A DNA stretch of 34,981 bases from JAVBUY01 sp031552735. Lineage in GTDB: Bacteria; Bacillota; Clostridia; Christensenellales; Aristaeellaceae. The DNA is taken from positions 1-34,981 of the forward strand of contig JAVBMF010000075.1 in the NCBI GenBank assembly GCA_031552735.1, written 5' to 3'. The position numbers and the translations under genes are program-made. Shown here one piece after another: positions 1 through 7,357 of the stretch. Every line of letters begins with the position of its first letter. Position 1 is the stretch's first letter. The notes beneath the pieces were generated by a model. The model saw nothing but the letters and a program-made list of their open reading frames with translations, ran no database searches and was not told the DNA's origin.

Positions 1-250
1 CTTACGGCAGGCTTGCGGTTTCGGTAGCTTCATCAGTGCCGGTCGCGTCACAAAGCTTGAACGGACCCGTGCCCCACTAAATTGACGCCAGGGTCTCAGG
101 CAGTGGGCGCCTGAGTCTGACGCGCGGCATTAAGCCGCGAAAGCGAAATTGTTATTGTCAGTTATTGTTTTTCCCCGTTGTTGCGCGGTACAGGGTCCGC
201 GGCTCGCTAACCTGATCCCCGATGATCCCCGTCGAAACCAGTACACCCCC
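1..250 (-). ncRNA. ssrA: tmRNA (ssrA), 5' part; 3' end lies outside the window
   Basis: Transfer-messenger RNA rescues stalled ribosomes together with SmpB and adds a degradation tag. On the minus strand the 5' end (250 downward) reads GGGGGTGTACTGGTTTCGAC, the canonical tmRNA start including the T-arm-like GGTTTCGA. The tag reading frame runs from 174 down to 133 with a TAA stop at 132-130 and encodes GKTITDNNNFAFAA; the GKT start resembles the Bacillus tag. Downstream is a pseudoknot: stem 109-115/95-101, whose loop (GCCCACT on the RNA) can pair with AGTGGGGC near 71-78. About 100 nt, including the 3' tRNA-like half, should lie before position 1. smpB lies just upstream on the same strand. 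No clear promoter was found directly upstream of 250, so co-transcription with smpB is possible. Confidence 0.95.
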
Positions 251-261
251 ATGAAGTGACG

Positions 262-420
262 CTTCGCTTTCCGAGAAAATGCGATCTGCGCTTTCTCGGG
301 TCACGGGCATGTTTTCCGACGCGTCGCTACGGAAAACGCCCTGCCCGCGCGGCAGAGCCACGCGAGACGATTTATGTAAGAAGGGGCACGGCCCTTTCTT
401 AACATCCCCGATAGAATAGA
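262..420. repeat. Palindrome-rich intergenic repeat, copy A (between ssrA and smpB)
   Basis: A run of hairpins: 271-278/292-299 (CCGAGAAA..TTTCTCGG), 311-317/331-337 (GTTTTCC..GGAAAAC), 341-345/351-355 (CTGCC..GGCAG), and 374-387/391-405 (a long arm containing AAGAAGGGGC..GCCCTTTCTT). It ends in CATCCCCGATAGAA. The same units in the same order recur at 33550-33830 (GTTTTCC..GGAAAAC, then a GC hairpin followed by CAGAGC, then GAAGGGGC..GCCCCTTC followed by CATCCCC). The T-poor 3' flank argues against a simple terminator. It is probably a REP/MITE-like dispersed element; that class is inference. Confidence 0.65.
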
Positions 421-443
421 TGCGACGTGAGCCCGGCTCGTTG

Positions 444-926
444 CTATTCTTCCCGTGCGCCTTTGCCGTGGTTGCGGATGGCGCGCTGCATGTGGCGCTC
501 CGCATCCTTTTCCGCCATGTCGTCGCGCTTGTCATAGAGTTTTTTGCCTTTGCACAGTCCCAGCTCCAGCTTCATCCGCCCATCCTTGAGGTATACCTGC
601 AATGGGATGAGCGAATACCCCTGCCGCTTGACATCGGCGCCCAGTTTGCGAATCTCAGCCTTGTGCATCAGCAGTTTCTTTGGACGCAGCGGATCGGTAT
701 TGAAGATGTTGCCCTGCTCATAGGCGCTGATATGCATACCGTGCACCAGCAGTTCGCCGCCCGATACCTGGGCATAACTCTCCTTGAGGTTTACGCGTCC
801 CTGGCGCATGGACTTGACTTCGGTGCCGCAGAGTGCAAGGCCAGCTTCGTATGCTTCTTCCACAAAGTAGTCGTGGCGCGCTTTTTTGTTCTGCGCGATG
901 ATCTTTACGCCTTGTGCTTTGGGCAT
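444..926 (-). CDS. smpB: SsrA-binding protein SmpB
   Basis: SmpB binds the tRNA-like domain of tmRNA and delivers it to stalled ribosomes. The 160-residue product has the family hallmarks: an early KARHDYFVEEAYEAGLAL segment, GTEVKSMRQGRVNLKESYA, the central LHGMHISAYEQGN, and a basic C-terminal tail with KGKKLYDKRDD that becomes helical in the ribosomal A site. Its length matches the usual 150-160 residues. The start at 926 is chosen because AAAGGAG sits just upstream; a longer frame to 983 has no such support. It has its own promoter (1015-1043) and is followed on the same strand by ssrA, a common smpB-ssrA neighbourhood. Confidence 0.97.
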   Translation of the reverse strand: MPKAQGVKIIAQNKKARHDYFVEEAYEAGLALCGTEVKSMRQGRVNLKESYAQVSGGELLVHGMHISAYEQGNIFNTDPLRPKKLLMHKAEIRKLGADVKRQGYSLIPLQVYLKDGRMKLELGLCKGKKLYDKRDDMAEKDAERHMQRAIRNHGKGAREE

Positions 927-957
927 ACGTTGCTCCTTTCGCCCGGGATATGGACGC

Positions 958-1014
958 ATTGCCCCGGCCAGTGGGGAATGCAAACCTTTTGCAATATATC
1001 ATGACCGGGGCAAT
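958..1014. repeat. Nested inverted repeat upstream of smpB
   Basis: A perfect 10-bp inverted repeat, ATTGCCCCGG (958-967) and CCGGGGCAAT (1005-1014), encloses a second perfect one, TGCAAA-cct-TTTGCA, near 980-994. The outer right arm abuts the smpB -10 element (1015-1020), so it covers the expected transcription start. It could be a DNA operator or a structured leader; the sequence does not decide. Confidence 0.6.
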
Positions 1015-1043
1015 AGTATATCATATGCGCACAGGGCGCGCAA
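1015..1043 (-). promoter_or_regulatory. Sigma-70-like promoter for smpB
   Basis: On the minus strand: TTGCGC (-35, 1043-1038), 17-bp spacer, TATACT (-10, 1020-1015) preceded by TGA, giving an extended -10. It lies about 90 bp upstream of the smpB start. Confidence 0.7.
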
Positions 1044-1146
1044 TCATCGCGGTGGGCACAAAACAAAAAATGGGAAGTGAAAAAAATTTAACAAATCTTT
1101 CATTGAGAAATTGCATTTGCGTATCGTGTTTTGGCAACTGTTGTGA

Positions 1147-1152
1147 TACAAT
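1147..1152 (+). promoter_or_regulatory. Possible extended -10 for the Hpt gene
   Basis: TACAAT preceded by TGA (extended -10), about 85 bp upstream of the Hpt start. No good -35 is visible at 16-18 bp. The rest of the 300-bp gap between smpB and this gene holds the smpB promoter, its inverted repeat and otherwise nothing recognisable. Confidence 0.4.
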
Positions 1153-1235
1153 AGCGTTGATGTGGTTATGCGCTTCTTTTTTGCGCGTAGCCGGGGATGA
1201 GAGAAAGCTGAATAATGCACATGGAAGGGAAGAAT

Positions 1236-1595
1236 ATGTCTCAGAAAATGAGCAAACTGCGCGAGGCGGGCTTTGACGTAGAAGGCGCGCTGGGTCGTTT
1301 GATGAACAACGAGGGCTTTTATGAGCGCCTGTTGAAAAAGTTCTTGGACGACGTTACGTTTGATAAGCTGGTGGCCAGCATTGAGGCTGGCGAAACAAAG
1401 GCTGCGGGCGAGATGGCGCATGCACTGAAGGGAATGTGCGCGACGCTGGGCATGACCGAGCTGAGCGAGCACTGCGCGACGCTGCAAAACATCTACATGG
1501 AGCGCGAGAGCGGAGATCCCGCGCCGGTGTATGAGAAAGCAAAAGAAGCCTTTGCCCAGTGCAAGGCGGCGGTCGAAGAGGCGCTCATGGGCTGA
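1236..1595 (+). CDS. Orphan histidine phosphotransfer (Hpt) domain protein
   Basis: Hpt domains relay phosphoryl groups between receiver domains in phosphorelays. The 119-residue all-helical-looking product contains the Hpt signature AHALKGMCATLGM around residues 61-73, with His62 the expected phospho-accepting residue (HxLKG). It has no other domain, membrane segment or signal peptide, so it is a free-standing cytoplasmic Hpt. The ATG at 1236 is preferred because GGAAGGG precedes it at good spacing; an in-frame ATG at 1215 would add seven residues. No hybrid kinase or response regulator is adjacent, so its partners must be encoded elsewhere. A strong terminator follows. Confidence 0.85.
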   Translation: MSQKMSKLREAGFDVEGALGRLMNNEGFYERLLKKFLDDVTFDKLVASIEAGETKAAGEMAHALKGMCATLGMTELSEHCATLQNIYMERESGDPAPVYEKAKEAFAQCKAAVEEALMG

Positions 1596-1620
1596 TTCGC
1601 GCGCACAGTGGACATACGAT

Positions 1621-1672
1621 AAGGGCAAGGAAGCGTGCGTTGTACAGCGCACGACACCTTGCCTTTCTTTCT
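1621..1672 (+). terminator. Rho-independent terminator after the Hpt gene
   Basis: Two-tier hairpin: outer AAGGGCAAGG/CCTTGCC and inner GTGCG/CGCAC, followed by the T-rich TTTCTTTCT. It separates the Hpt gene from the downstream sugar operon. Confidence 0.75.
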
Positions 1673-1704
1673 AGGAAAGATGAAAATGCAAGGGAGCGAC
1701 CCGA

Positions 1705-2616
1705 GTGAATTGCACGCTGGTGGTGATGGCGGCCGGTATCGGCAGCCGATTTGGCGGATTAAAGCAATTGGAGCCGATGGGTGTCAGCGGTGAAACCATC
1801 GCGGAGTTTTCGGTGTACGATGCGATCCGCGCGGGGTTTACGCGCGTGGTATTTATCATTAAGCCGGAAATGCGCGAGGATTTTGTGCTGTGCGTGACCA
1901 ACCGGTTTTCACACAAGATTCAGGTGGATTTCGCATACCAGCGCGTCGAGGATGTGCCGGTGGGCTGCGCCGCGCCGGAAGGCCGGACGAGGCCGCTGGG
2001 CACCGCGCATGCGGTGTACTGCTGCCGCGAGCTGGTCAGGGAGCCTTTCGCGGTCATCAACGCCGATGACTTCTATGGCGCGTCGGCGTTCGCGCAGTTG
2101 CATCGGTACTTGACTGAGCATGACGACACGGGCGAACCCCATCCATACTGCATGGCGGCATACGCGCTGCGCAATACGGTCAGCGAGCACGGCTCTGTGT
2201 CGCGCGGGGTGTGCGAAGGCGATGCGCAGGGCTTTCTCAAAGGTGTGGTGGAGCGCGTGCGCATTGAGCGTGTGAACGGCGGCCTGTGCGCCATCGAGGG
2301 CGACGAGGTGCTGCCACTGGGCGAGGGTACGCCGGTGTCCATGAACACCTGGGGCTTCACGCCGTCGATTTTTCCCTATATCGAGATGGAGCTGCGCAGC
2401 TTTTTGCGCCGTCCGCAAGGCGACCCGCTCAAGGCGGAGTGCTTCCTGCCCACGGTGGTTGAGCGCATGCTGGAGCGCAAGCAGGCGACCGTGCGCATGC
2501 TGATGGCGGAGGATCGCTGGATCGGCATCACCTATCCGCAGGACAAGCAGCCCGCCAAGGAGCAAATCCGCGCGCTGATTGCCGCGGGTCAGTACCCTGA
2601 CGCGCTGTGGCGCTGA
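1705..2616 (+). CDS. Sugar-1-phosphate nucleotidyltransferase family protein
   Basis: The 303-residue product is a nucleotidyltransferase-fold enzyme expected to join a sugar 1-phosphate to an NTP, releasing pyrophosphate. The N-terminal signature AAGIGSRFGGLKQL (residues about 9-22) is the GxGxR...K nucleotide-binding loop of the family. A later VINADDFYG (around residue 115-123) is the Asp-containing metal/substrate motif. The GTG start at 1705 follows AGGGAG. The kinase gene starts 23 bp downstream, and a sugar-1-kinase beside a nucleotidyltransferase suggests a two-step activation of a free (N-acetyl)hexosamine to a nucleotide sugar. The exact sugar and nucleotide cannot be read from the sequence. 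Confidence 0.85.
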   Translation: MNCTLVVMAAGIGSRFGGLKQLEPMGVSGETIAEFSVYDAIRAGFTRVVFIIKPEMREDFVLCVTNRFSHKIQVDFAYQRVEDVPVGCAAPEGRTRPLGTAHAVYCCRELVREPFAVINADDFYGASAFAQLHRYLTEHDDTGEPHPYCMAAYALRNTVSEHGSVSRGVCEGDAQGFLKGVVERVRIERVNGGLCAIEGDEVLPLGEGTPVSMNTWGFTPSIFPYIEMELRSFLRRPQGDPLKAECFLPTVVERMLERKQATVRMLMAEDRWIGITYPQDKQPAKEQIRALIAAGQYPDALWR

Positions 2617-2639
2617 CCCGACCGGAAGGGAGAATCACC

Positions 2640-3773
2640 ATGCCAACCGAGCAGGATAACAGGGTGCTGATGCAGGCCGCGGCACAGTTTGCGGTCGGGC
2701 AGGAGATCCGAGGCATCGTCCAACACAATGTCGGACATATTAACCAGACGTACATTGTGACGCTGGGCGACGGGCAGCGCGTGATTCTGCAACGAATCAA
2801 TACGCAGGTGTTTCCCGAGGCGGTGGAGCTGGTGCGCAACATCGCGCTGGTCACCGAGTTTTTGCGCGGGAAGCTGGTGGCGCAGGGCGGCGACCCACAG
2901 CGCGAAACATTGACGCTGCTGCCCGCACCCGATGGAAAGCCTTTTTATATGGATGCAACAGGCGGTCTGTGGCGCGCGTTTCCGTTTATCGAGGGGACAA
3001 CCAGCGTGATGCGCGTGGCGGACGCGTCGCAATTGTACCAAGCCGGACGCGCGTTTGGCCGGTTTCAGAATCTGCTCAGCGATTTCCCGGCTGGGCAGTT
3101 GTTTCCGGTTATTCCGCACTTTCATGATACCGGCATGCGCTACGCCGCCTTGGATCGGGCCGTCGCCGAGGATGCGCTGGGTCGCGCCCAAGACGTGGCG
3201 GCGGAGATCGCGTTTGCGCGTGCGCGTGCCGGGGAAGCCGGTGTGTTGCAAGCGCTGCTCGACAGCGGAGAATTGCCGCTGCGCGTGACGCACAATGACA
3301 CAAAGATCAACAACGTGCTGATGGATGTGCGCACCGGCGAGGCGGTTTGTGTGGTCGATCTGGATACCGTGATGCCCGGCGCGATGCTGTTCGACTTTGG
3401 CGACGCGATCCGCTCAGGCTGCAACACCGCCGACGAGGATGAGCGCGACCTAGACGCTGTGCGCTTCAGCCTGGACTTTTACCGCGCGTTTGCACGGGGA
3501 TTCCTAGAGCAAACCAGCGCGACCATGACAGACAGGGAAAAGAAGCTGCTGGCCTTTTCGGCTCGCATGCTGACCTATGAATGCGGCATACGGTTTTTGA
3601 CCGATCATCTGCAAGGCGACGTATACTTTCACATCGAACGTCCGGGACAGAATCTGGATCGGGCGCGCACGCAGTTCAAATTAGTCGCCGAGATGGAGCG
3701 ACAGCAGCAGGCGATGCTGGATATTCAGCGCGAGATATTCGCGGAGATATGCGCAAAGGAGGATGCAGGATGA
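2640..3773 (+). CDS. Phosphotransferase related to N-acetylhexosamine 1-kinase (NahK-like)
   Basis: APH/choline-kinase-fold enzyme of 377 residues. The catalytic loop THNDTKINNVLMD (residues about 217-229; Asp220 expected catalytic base, Asn225) and the metal-binding VVDLDTVMPGAMLFDFGD (about 238-254) match the pattern of bifidobacterial NahK, which phosphorylates GlcNAc/GalNAc at C1. An N-terminal GHINQTYIV segment is the nucleotide-binding loop. The ATG at 2640 is chosen because GGAAGGGAGA precedes it. It is co-transcribed with the upstream nucleotidyltransferase and overlaps the next gene by 4 bp (ATGA). Substrate is inferred from family resemblance; an aminoglycoside role is unlikely in this context. 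Confidence 0.82.
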   Translation: MPTEQDNRVLMQAAAQFAVGQEIRGIVQHNVGHINQTYIVTLGDGQRVILQRINTQVFPEAVELVRNIALVTEFLRGKLVAQGGDPQRETLTLLPAPDGKPFYMDATGGLWRAFPFIEGTTSVMRVADASQLYQAGRAFGRFQNLLSDFPAGQLFPVIPHFHDTGMRYAALDRAVAEDALGRAQDVAAEIAFARARAGEAGVLQALLDSGELPLRVTHNDTKINNVLMDVRTGEAVCVVDLDTVMPGAMLFDFGDAIRSGCNTADEDERDLDAVRFSLDFYRAFARGFLEQTSATMTDREKKLLAFSARMLTYECGIRFLTDHLQGDVYFHIERPGQNLDRARTQFKLVAEMERQQQAMLDIQREIFAEICAKEDAG

Positions 3774-4564
3774 GTCAGATTCCGGCGGTGTGCCCGCGCT
3801 GCGGCGCTGTGCATCAATTGACGCCAGATGCGCTGCCCAACGCGCTGACCTGCGCATGCGGTGCGCAACTGACACTGGAGCGCCATGGCGCGGCAGTGCT
3901 GCTCAACGAGCGAACGGCTGAGCAAATTCGCAGTGAAAAGCCTGACGTGCAGGCGCTGCTGACACGGGCGGAGGCCGAAAAGCTGCCCGTCGAGCGATAC
4001 GCGCTGTATCAGCAGGCGCTGGCGCTCGATCCGAACAGCTTTGCGGTGCGGTGGGCGCTTCTTTTGCACGGCCGCCTGCACGAGTGCGTGAAGCGTCCGG
4101 GTGATTTTACGGTGATCAAGTGCTACTTGCTGCACCCCTTCGAGGAGCCGGAGGCATACAAGGAGCCAAAGCGCCAAGAGGTGATGCGCGAGCTGTTTAG
4201 CAGCCCCGATTTGAGCAGCCTGCTGGCCAGCAGCGGTGATGCGCAGCGCACCATGCTTGCGTATTTGCAGCATCTGTCCCGCGAGTACATCGCGCTGTTT
4301 TTGCGTGGCCGCACCGCGATCTCGCACCGCATGTTCGGCTTTGCCCGGCCAGAAGAAGAGATCGCGAAGCTGTGCGCCGCGATCGTGGCGGGTATGCGCG
4401 CGCGCGTGCTGCGCGATCAGGACTTGACCGAGGAACAGCGCGACCTGCTGTATCGCGCGCTGGGTGCGGCGTTTGCCCAAGAGTTTCCGAACAAAGAGGA
4501 GCTGCTGCTGACCGCGCTGGATGAGCTGGAGCAGCCGCGCAAGGGCTGGCGTCTGTTTGGCTAA
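3770..4564 (+). CDS. Zinc-ribbon protein of unknown function
   Basis: Not recognised as a named family. The 264-residue product begins with a zinc-ribbon-like CPRC (Cys8, Cys11) and CACG (Cys28, Cys30). A helical stretch around residues 75-100 (YALYQQALALDPNSFAVRW) resembles a single TPR unit, and the rest is predicted helical. No signal peptide or membrane segment is visible. The start overlaps the kinase stop (ATGA) and has AAAGGAGG upstream, so translational coupling is likely. The following membrane-protein gene begins 4 bp after its stop. Membership of the sugar-activation operon is clear; function is not. Confidence 0.75.
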   Translation: MSQIPAVCPRCGAVHQLTPDALPNALTCACGAQLTLERHGAAVLLNERTAEQIRSEKPDVQALLTRAEAEKLPVERYALYQQALALDPNSFAVRWALLLHGRLHECVKRPGDFTVIKCYLLHPFEEPEAYKEPKRQEVMRELFSSPDLSSLLASSGDAQRTMLAYLQHLSREYIALFLRGRTAISHRMFGFARPEEEIAKLCAAIVAGMRARVLRDQDLTEEQRDLLYRALGAAFAQEFPNKEELLLTALDELEQPRKGWRLFG

Positions 4565-4568
4565 GCGT

Positions 4569-5288
4569 ATGAACGAGCGCAAGAACAATAAAAAAGCACC
4601 GGTGCGCGACACGGCGCGACAGGCAGAAGAAGAGGCGCGCATCCTCGCGTCGCTGGAGGGCACACTGGAGCCGCGCGCGCAGCGGCATGTCGGACATGTT
4701 GTGCTGAGCGTGTTGCGGTGGGCGGTGTATGCGGCGCTGGGCGCGGTGTGCATAGGCATTTTCTATGTCGCGGTCATTCTGGGTGAAACGCCGGAGCTGA
4801 TCGAAGCGCAACAGCAAAGCCAATCGAGCGCCGATGTCGCGGCAGTATCCGAACTGCCGCCGGGCGGACTGGAGAGCACCGACCTAGCGCAGTTGAGCCA
4901 AGCATTCCCCGGGCCGCTGGCCTCGCTGCCTGCCGAACAGGGCTTTGTGCTTGTGCGCGGCGTGGTGGAGGATGTGCGCATCCCCGGCGCGCAGAGACCT
5001 TGCCGTGTGGTCGCTATCACGTATGAGCATCCCGGGCTGACGACGCAGGTTGCGCTGGTCAGCGCAACGCCCGCCGACTATCTCAAGCGGTTCGAGCAAG
5101 CGGGCTTCTCGCTGGAACCGCTCAAGGCGGCGTTGTCCACCATGCCCGCGACTGCCATGACGCTGGCCGACCGGCAGGCGTGGGTGGCGCGTCAGGGCGG
5201 TTGCGTGTACTCGCTGGAAGCGCCGAAAGAGATGGAGAACATGGGATCGGTCGCGCCCTGGGTGGCGTTGCGCACCGATGGGGAATAG
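4569..5288 (+). CDS. Single-pass membrane protein, function unknown
   Basis: The 239-residue product has a charged cytoplasmic N-terminus (about 40 residues, rich in K/R/E), one hydrophobic helix (about residues 45-67) and an extracytoplasmic domain of about 165 residues with no motif I recognise. The topology suggests a membrane-anchored outer-face domain. The ATG at 4569 follows the previous stop by 4 bp with a weak ribosome binding site, so coupling to the zinc-ribbon gene is likely. It is the last gene of the operon; a strong terminator follows. Confidence 0.72.
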   Translation: MNERKNNKKAPVRDTARQAEEEARILASLEGTLEPRAQRHVGHVVLSVLRWAVYAALGAVCIGIFYVAVILGETPELIEAQQQSQSSADVAAVSELPPGGLESTDLAQLSQAFPGPLASLPAEQGFVLVRGVVEDVRIPGAQRPCRVVAITYEHPGLTTQVALVSATPADYLKRFEQAGFSLEPLKAALSTMPATAMTLADRQAWVARQGGCVYSLEAPKEMENMGSVAPWVALRTDGE

Positions 5289-5329
5289 ACCGCGATGGAT
5301 CAAAGCGAGCCCTGTCAGAAGGGCGGGCA

Positions 5330-5371
5330 TAAAAAAACAAGAAGAAACCTCGGGCAACGAGGTTTCTTTTT
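5330..5371. terminator. Bidirectional terminator
   Basis: Hairpin AAGAAACCTCG (5342-5352) / CGAGGTTTCTT (5358-5368) with a T run on the + side and an A run (AAAAAAA) on the other side. It can end both the + operon and the convergent glycerate kinase transcript. Confidence 0.85.
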
Positions 5372-5460
5372 GCTTAACGGTATGAAAATCATGTCGATGC
5401 GGGCTGTGCATGGCGAAAACGCTAAAATCATGAGAACGATGCGCCTATACCGATACACCC

Positions 5461-6705
5461 CTACTTCACTAGCACCACCATCAGGTCGTTGACATTGGTG
5501 CCGGTCGGGCCGGTGACCAGCAATGCGCCGGTCTGCTCCAGCAGGTGGAAGGAGTCGTTGTCGGCCAGCGTGTCGGCGATGGATAACCCCTGACGGGCGC
5601 ACGTGGCGCAAAAATCCCCGGTCACAATGCCGCCAGCGGCTTCGGTGGGGCCGTCGGTGCCGTCCGAGCCGACCGAGAACACCGCGACATCCTGTAGACC
5701 CGCGATGCCCGGGGCGGCGGCCAGCGCCAGCTCCTGATTCCGCCCGCCCAGCCCGGTGCCGCGCAGGTGCACCACCGTTTCGCCGCCCAGCACCACGGCG
5801 CATGGCGGCGCGATCGGCTGTCCATTCAGGCGGATCTGTCGTGCGATGGCAGCCAGGAAGCCACCTGCGTCCCGCGCCTCCACATCCAGCGTGGTGGTGA
5901 GCAGCAGCGGCGCATACCCCAGCGCCTTCGCGGAGGTCATCGCGGCATCGCACAATGCCTGCACATTGCCGGTAATCTCCGTGGTGACGTTGTCCAGTGA
6001 TTTAGGCGTTTCGCGACCCAGCGCGTCCAGCACATGGGCGGGCAGCGACAGGCCGTGCTGCTTGACAATGCGCAGCGCGTCCTCCGACGTGCTTTGGTCA
6101 GGATAGGCCGGGCCGGACGCGATGGCGTCCAGCGGGTCGCCCAGCACGTCGCTGAGCACAATGGCCAGCACACGCGCCGGGGCGCAGTGCAGCGCAAAGT
6201 GCCCGCCCTTGACCGCCGACAGATGTTTGCGGATGGTGTTCAGCTCCACAATGTCGGCGCCGCACGCCAGAAGCTGTCGCGTGACGCCCGCGATGTCGGC
6301 CAGTGTGACGCCCGGCGCGGGCAGCTCAAACAGCGCCGATCCGCCGCCGGACACCAGAAACACCACCACATCGTCCGGGCCAAGCCCTTCGGTCAGTTCC
6401 AGCGCGAGATGCGCGCCTTCCACGCCGTTGGCATCGGGCACCGGATGCCCGGCTTCGACAATGGTCATCCGGGGCAGCGCGCCGCCCGAGTGACCGTACT
6501 TGGTGATCACCACGCCGCTGTGCACTTTGTCGCCCAGCACGCGTGACGCCGCCGAGGCCATGCGCCACGCGGCCTTGCCAATGGCGACCACGCGCACTTG
6601 CGTGGGCAGTGGCCGACCGGACAGCGCGCGCTCGACCGCGGCCTCAGGCAGCACAGCTTCGATGGAATCATGAATGATTTTCCGGGCATCATCGAGTAAG
6701 GTCAT
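5461..6705 (-). CDS. Glycerate 2-kinase (DUF4147/MOFRL family)
   Basis: ATP-dependent phosphorylation of D-glycerate to 2-phosphoglycerate, feeding glycerate, tartronate or serine-derived carbon into glycolysis. The 414-residue product has the family's two-part layout: an N-terminal DUF4147 domain with VAIGKAAWRMA and the glycine-rich VSGGGSALFELP, and a C-terminal MOFRL domain with GGETVVHLRGTGLGGRNQE. The start at 6705 is fixed by AGGAGG 8 bp upstream. It lies downstream of the ECF S-component gene on the same strand with a 77-bp gap holding a weak promoter, so it may be transcribed alone or together. No transporter or dehydrogenase of glycerate metabolism is adjacent. Confidence 0.92.
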   Translation of the reverse strand: MTLLDDARKIIHDSIEAVLPEAAVERALSGRPLPTQVRVVAIGKAAWRMASAASRVLGDKVHSGVVITKYGHSGGALPRMTIVEAGHPVPDANGVEGAHLALELTEGLGPDDVVVFLVSGGGSALFELPAPGVTLADIAGVTRQLLACGADIVELNTIRKHLSAVKGGHFALHCAPARVLAIVLSDVLGDPLDAIASGPAYPDQSTSEDALRIVKQHGLSLPAHVLDALGRETPKSLDNVTTEITGNVQALCDAAMTSAKALGYAPLLLTTTLDVEARDAGGFLAAIARQIRLNGQPIAPPCAVVLGGETVVHLRGTGLGGRNQELALAAAPGIAGLQDVAVFSVGSDGTDGPTEAAGGIVTGDFCATCARQGLSIADTLADNDSFHLLEQTGALLVTGPTGTNVNDLMVVLVK

Positions 6706-6735
6706 GACAAAGACCTCCTGTTGGTTGCTGTCTCC

Positions 6736-6764
6736 ATCATACCACAAAAGTGCGGGCCAACAAA
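6736..6764 (-). promoter_or_regulatory. Possible promoter for glycerate kinase
   Basis: Minus strand TTTGTT (6764-6759), 17-bp spacer, TATGAT (6741-6736), about 30 bp upstream of the start codon. The -35 is poor. Confidence 0.42.
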
Positions 6765-6782
6765 GGGGCTTTTGTGGCGCGT

Positions 6783-7301
6783 TTACAGCGGCTTGCCTCC
6801 GGCGCGCAACCAGGGCAGGATGCGTCGAGCGACCGGCAGCAGCGCCACGCCCAGCAGCACGGAGAAGAGCGCCTGCAACAGGTTGGGCAGAACCGCGCCG
6901 ATCGCCATCGCCCAGCCAAAGACGAAGGTTTCAAACAGCGCGTAGCCCAGCACCATCAGCAGTTCAGCCAGCGCAAACACCACCAGACAGCGCAGCCACG
7001 TAAAGCTGCCGCCGCGCGCGGCAAAGCGCCCGGCCAGATACCCCACCGCTGCCTTGATGCACAGCGTGGGCAAAATATACAGACTGTAGCCGCCCATCAG
7101 GTCGGCCAGCGCGCTGCCGATTGCGCCAATGGGCGCGGCGATGGGCCCGATGAGCAGCGCGCTAAACAGAATGAGCGCGTCGCCCAGGTGCACATAGCCT
7201 TGCGTCACCGGCACCGGCAGTTTCAGCAGCATCGTGGCCAGTGCGACCAGCGCGGCCAGCATCCCGGAAACCACCAACGCGGCAGTGGGGCGTTTATTCA
7301 T
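6783..7301 (-). CDS. ECF transporter S component (substrate-binding membrane subunit)
   Basis: ECF S components capture a vitamin or related micronutrient and work with a shared EcfA/A'/T energising module, not encoded in this window. The 172-residue product is nearly all hydrophobic with about five to six membrane helices. The segment YVHLGDALILFSALLIGP followed by GSALADLMGGY is typical of the ECF-type S-component family (PF07155-like). The start at 7301 has AAAGGAGG at ideal spacing. The leader contains competing hairpins (separate entry) and a good promoter. Substrate is undetermined: riboflavin-, thiamine- and pyridoxine-type S components all share this look. Confidence 0.85.
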   Translation of the reverse strand: MNKRPTAALVVSGMLAALVALATMLLKLPVPVTQGYVHLGDALILFSALLIGPIAAPIGAIGSALADLMGGYSLYILPTLCIKAAVGYLAGRFAARGGSFTWLRCLVVFALAELLMVLGYALFETFVFGWAMAIGAVLPNLLQALFSVLLGVALLPVARRILPWLRAGGKPL

Positions 7302-7307
7302 CGCGAA

Positions 7308-7343
7308 GCCTCCTTTTGCGAGGGGAAGGAGCACAGATACTCC
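7308..7343 (-). promoter_or_regulatory. Leader with mutually exclusive hairpins masking the ECF ribosome binding site
   Basis: On the minus strand GGAG (7343-7340) can pair with CTCC (7331-7328). The same stretch, CTCCTT (7331-7326), can instead pair with the Shine-Dalgarno AAGGAG (7315-7310). The two pairings exclude each other, as in a small translational switch. It matches no riboswitch class I recognise, and short GGAG/CTCC pairing could be coincidence. Confidence 0.35.
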
Positions 7344-7357
7344 GTGTGTTGCACCGC

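Noticed and set aside
158..535. Open frame of about 125 residues on the minus strand across ssrA and smpB
   Set aside because: It runs through the tmRNA 5' end, the palindromic repeat and the smpB 3' end in another frame, with no supporting ribosome binding site.
2640..3773. Aminoglycoside resistance phosphotransferase
   Set aside because: The catalytic loop and the VDLDTVMPG segment match NahK-type sugar kinases, and the operon context is sugar activation.
3725..4759. Minus-strand frame of 344 residues
   Set aside because: Antisense to two well-supported + genes with good ribosome binding sites and overlaps; product rich in Arg/Gln with no recognisable fold.
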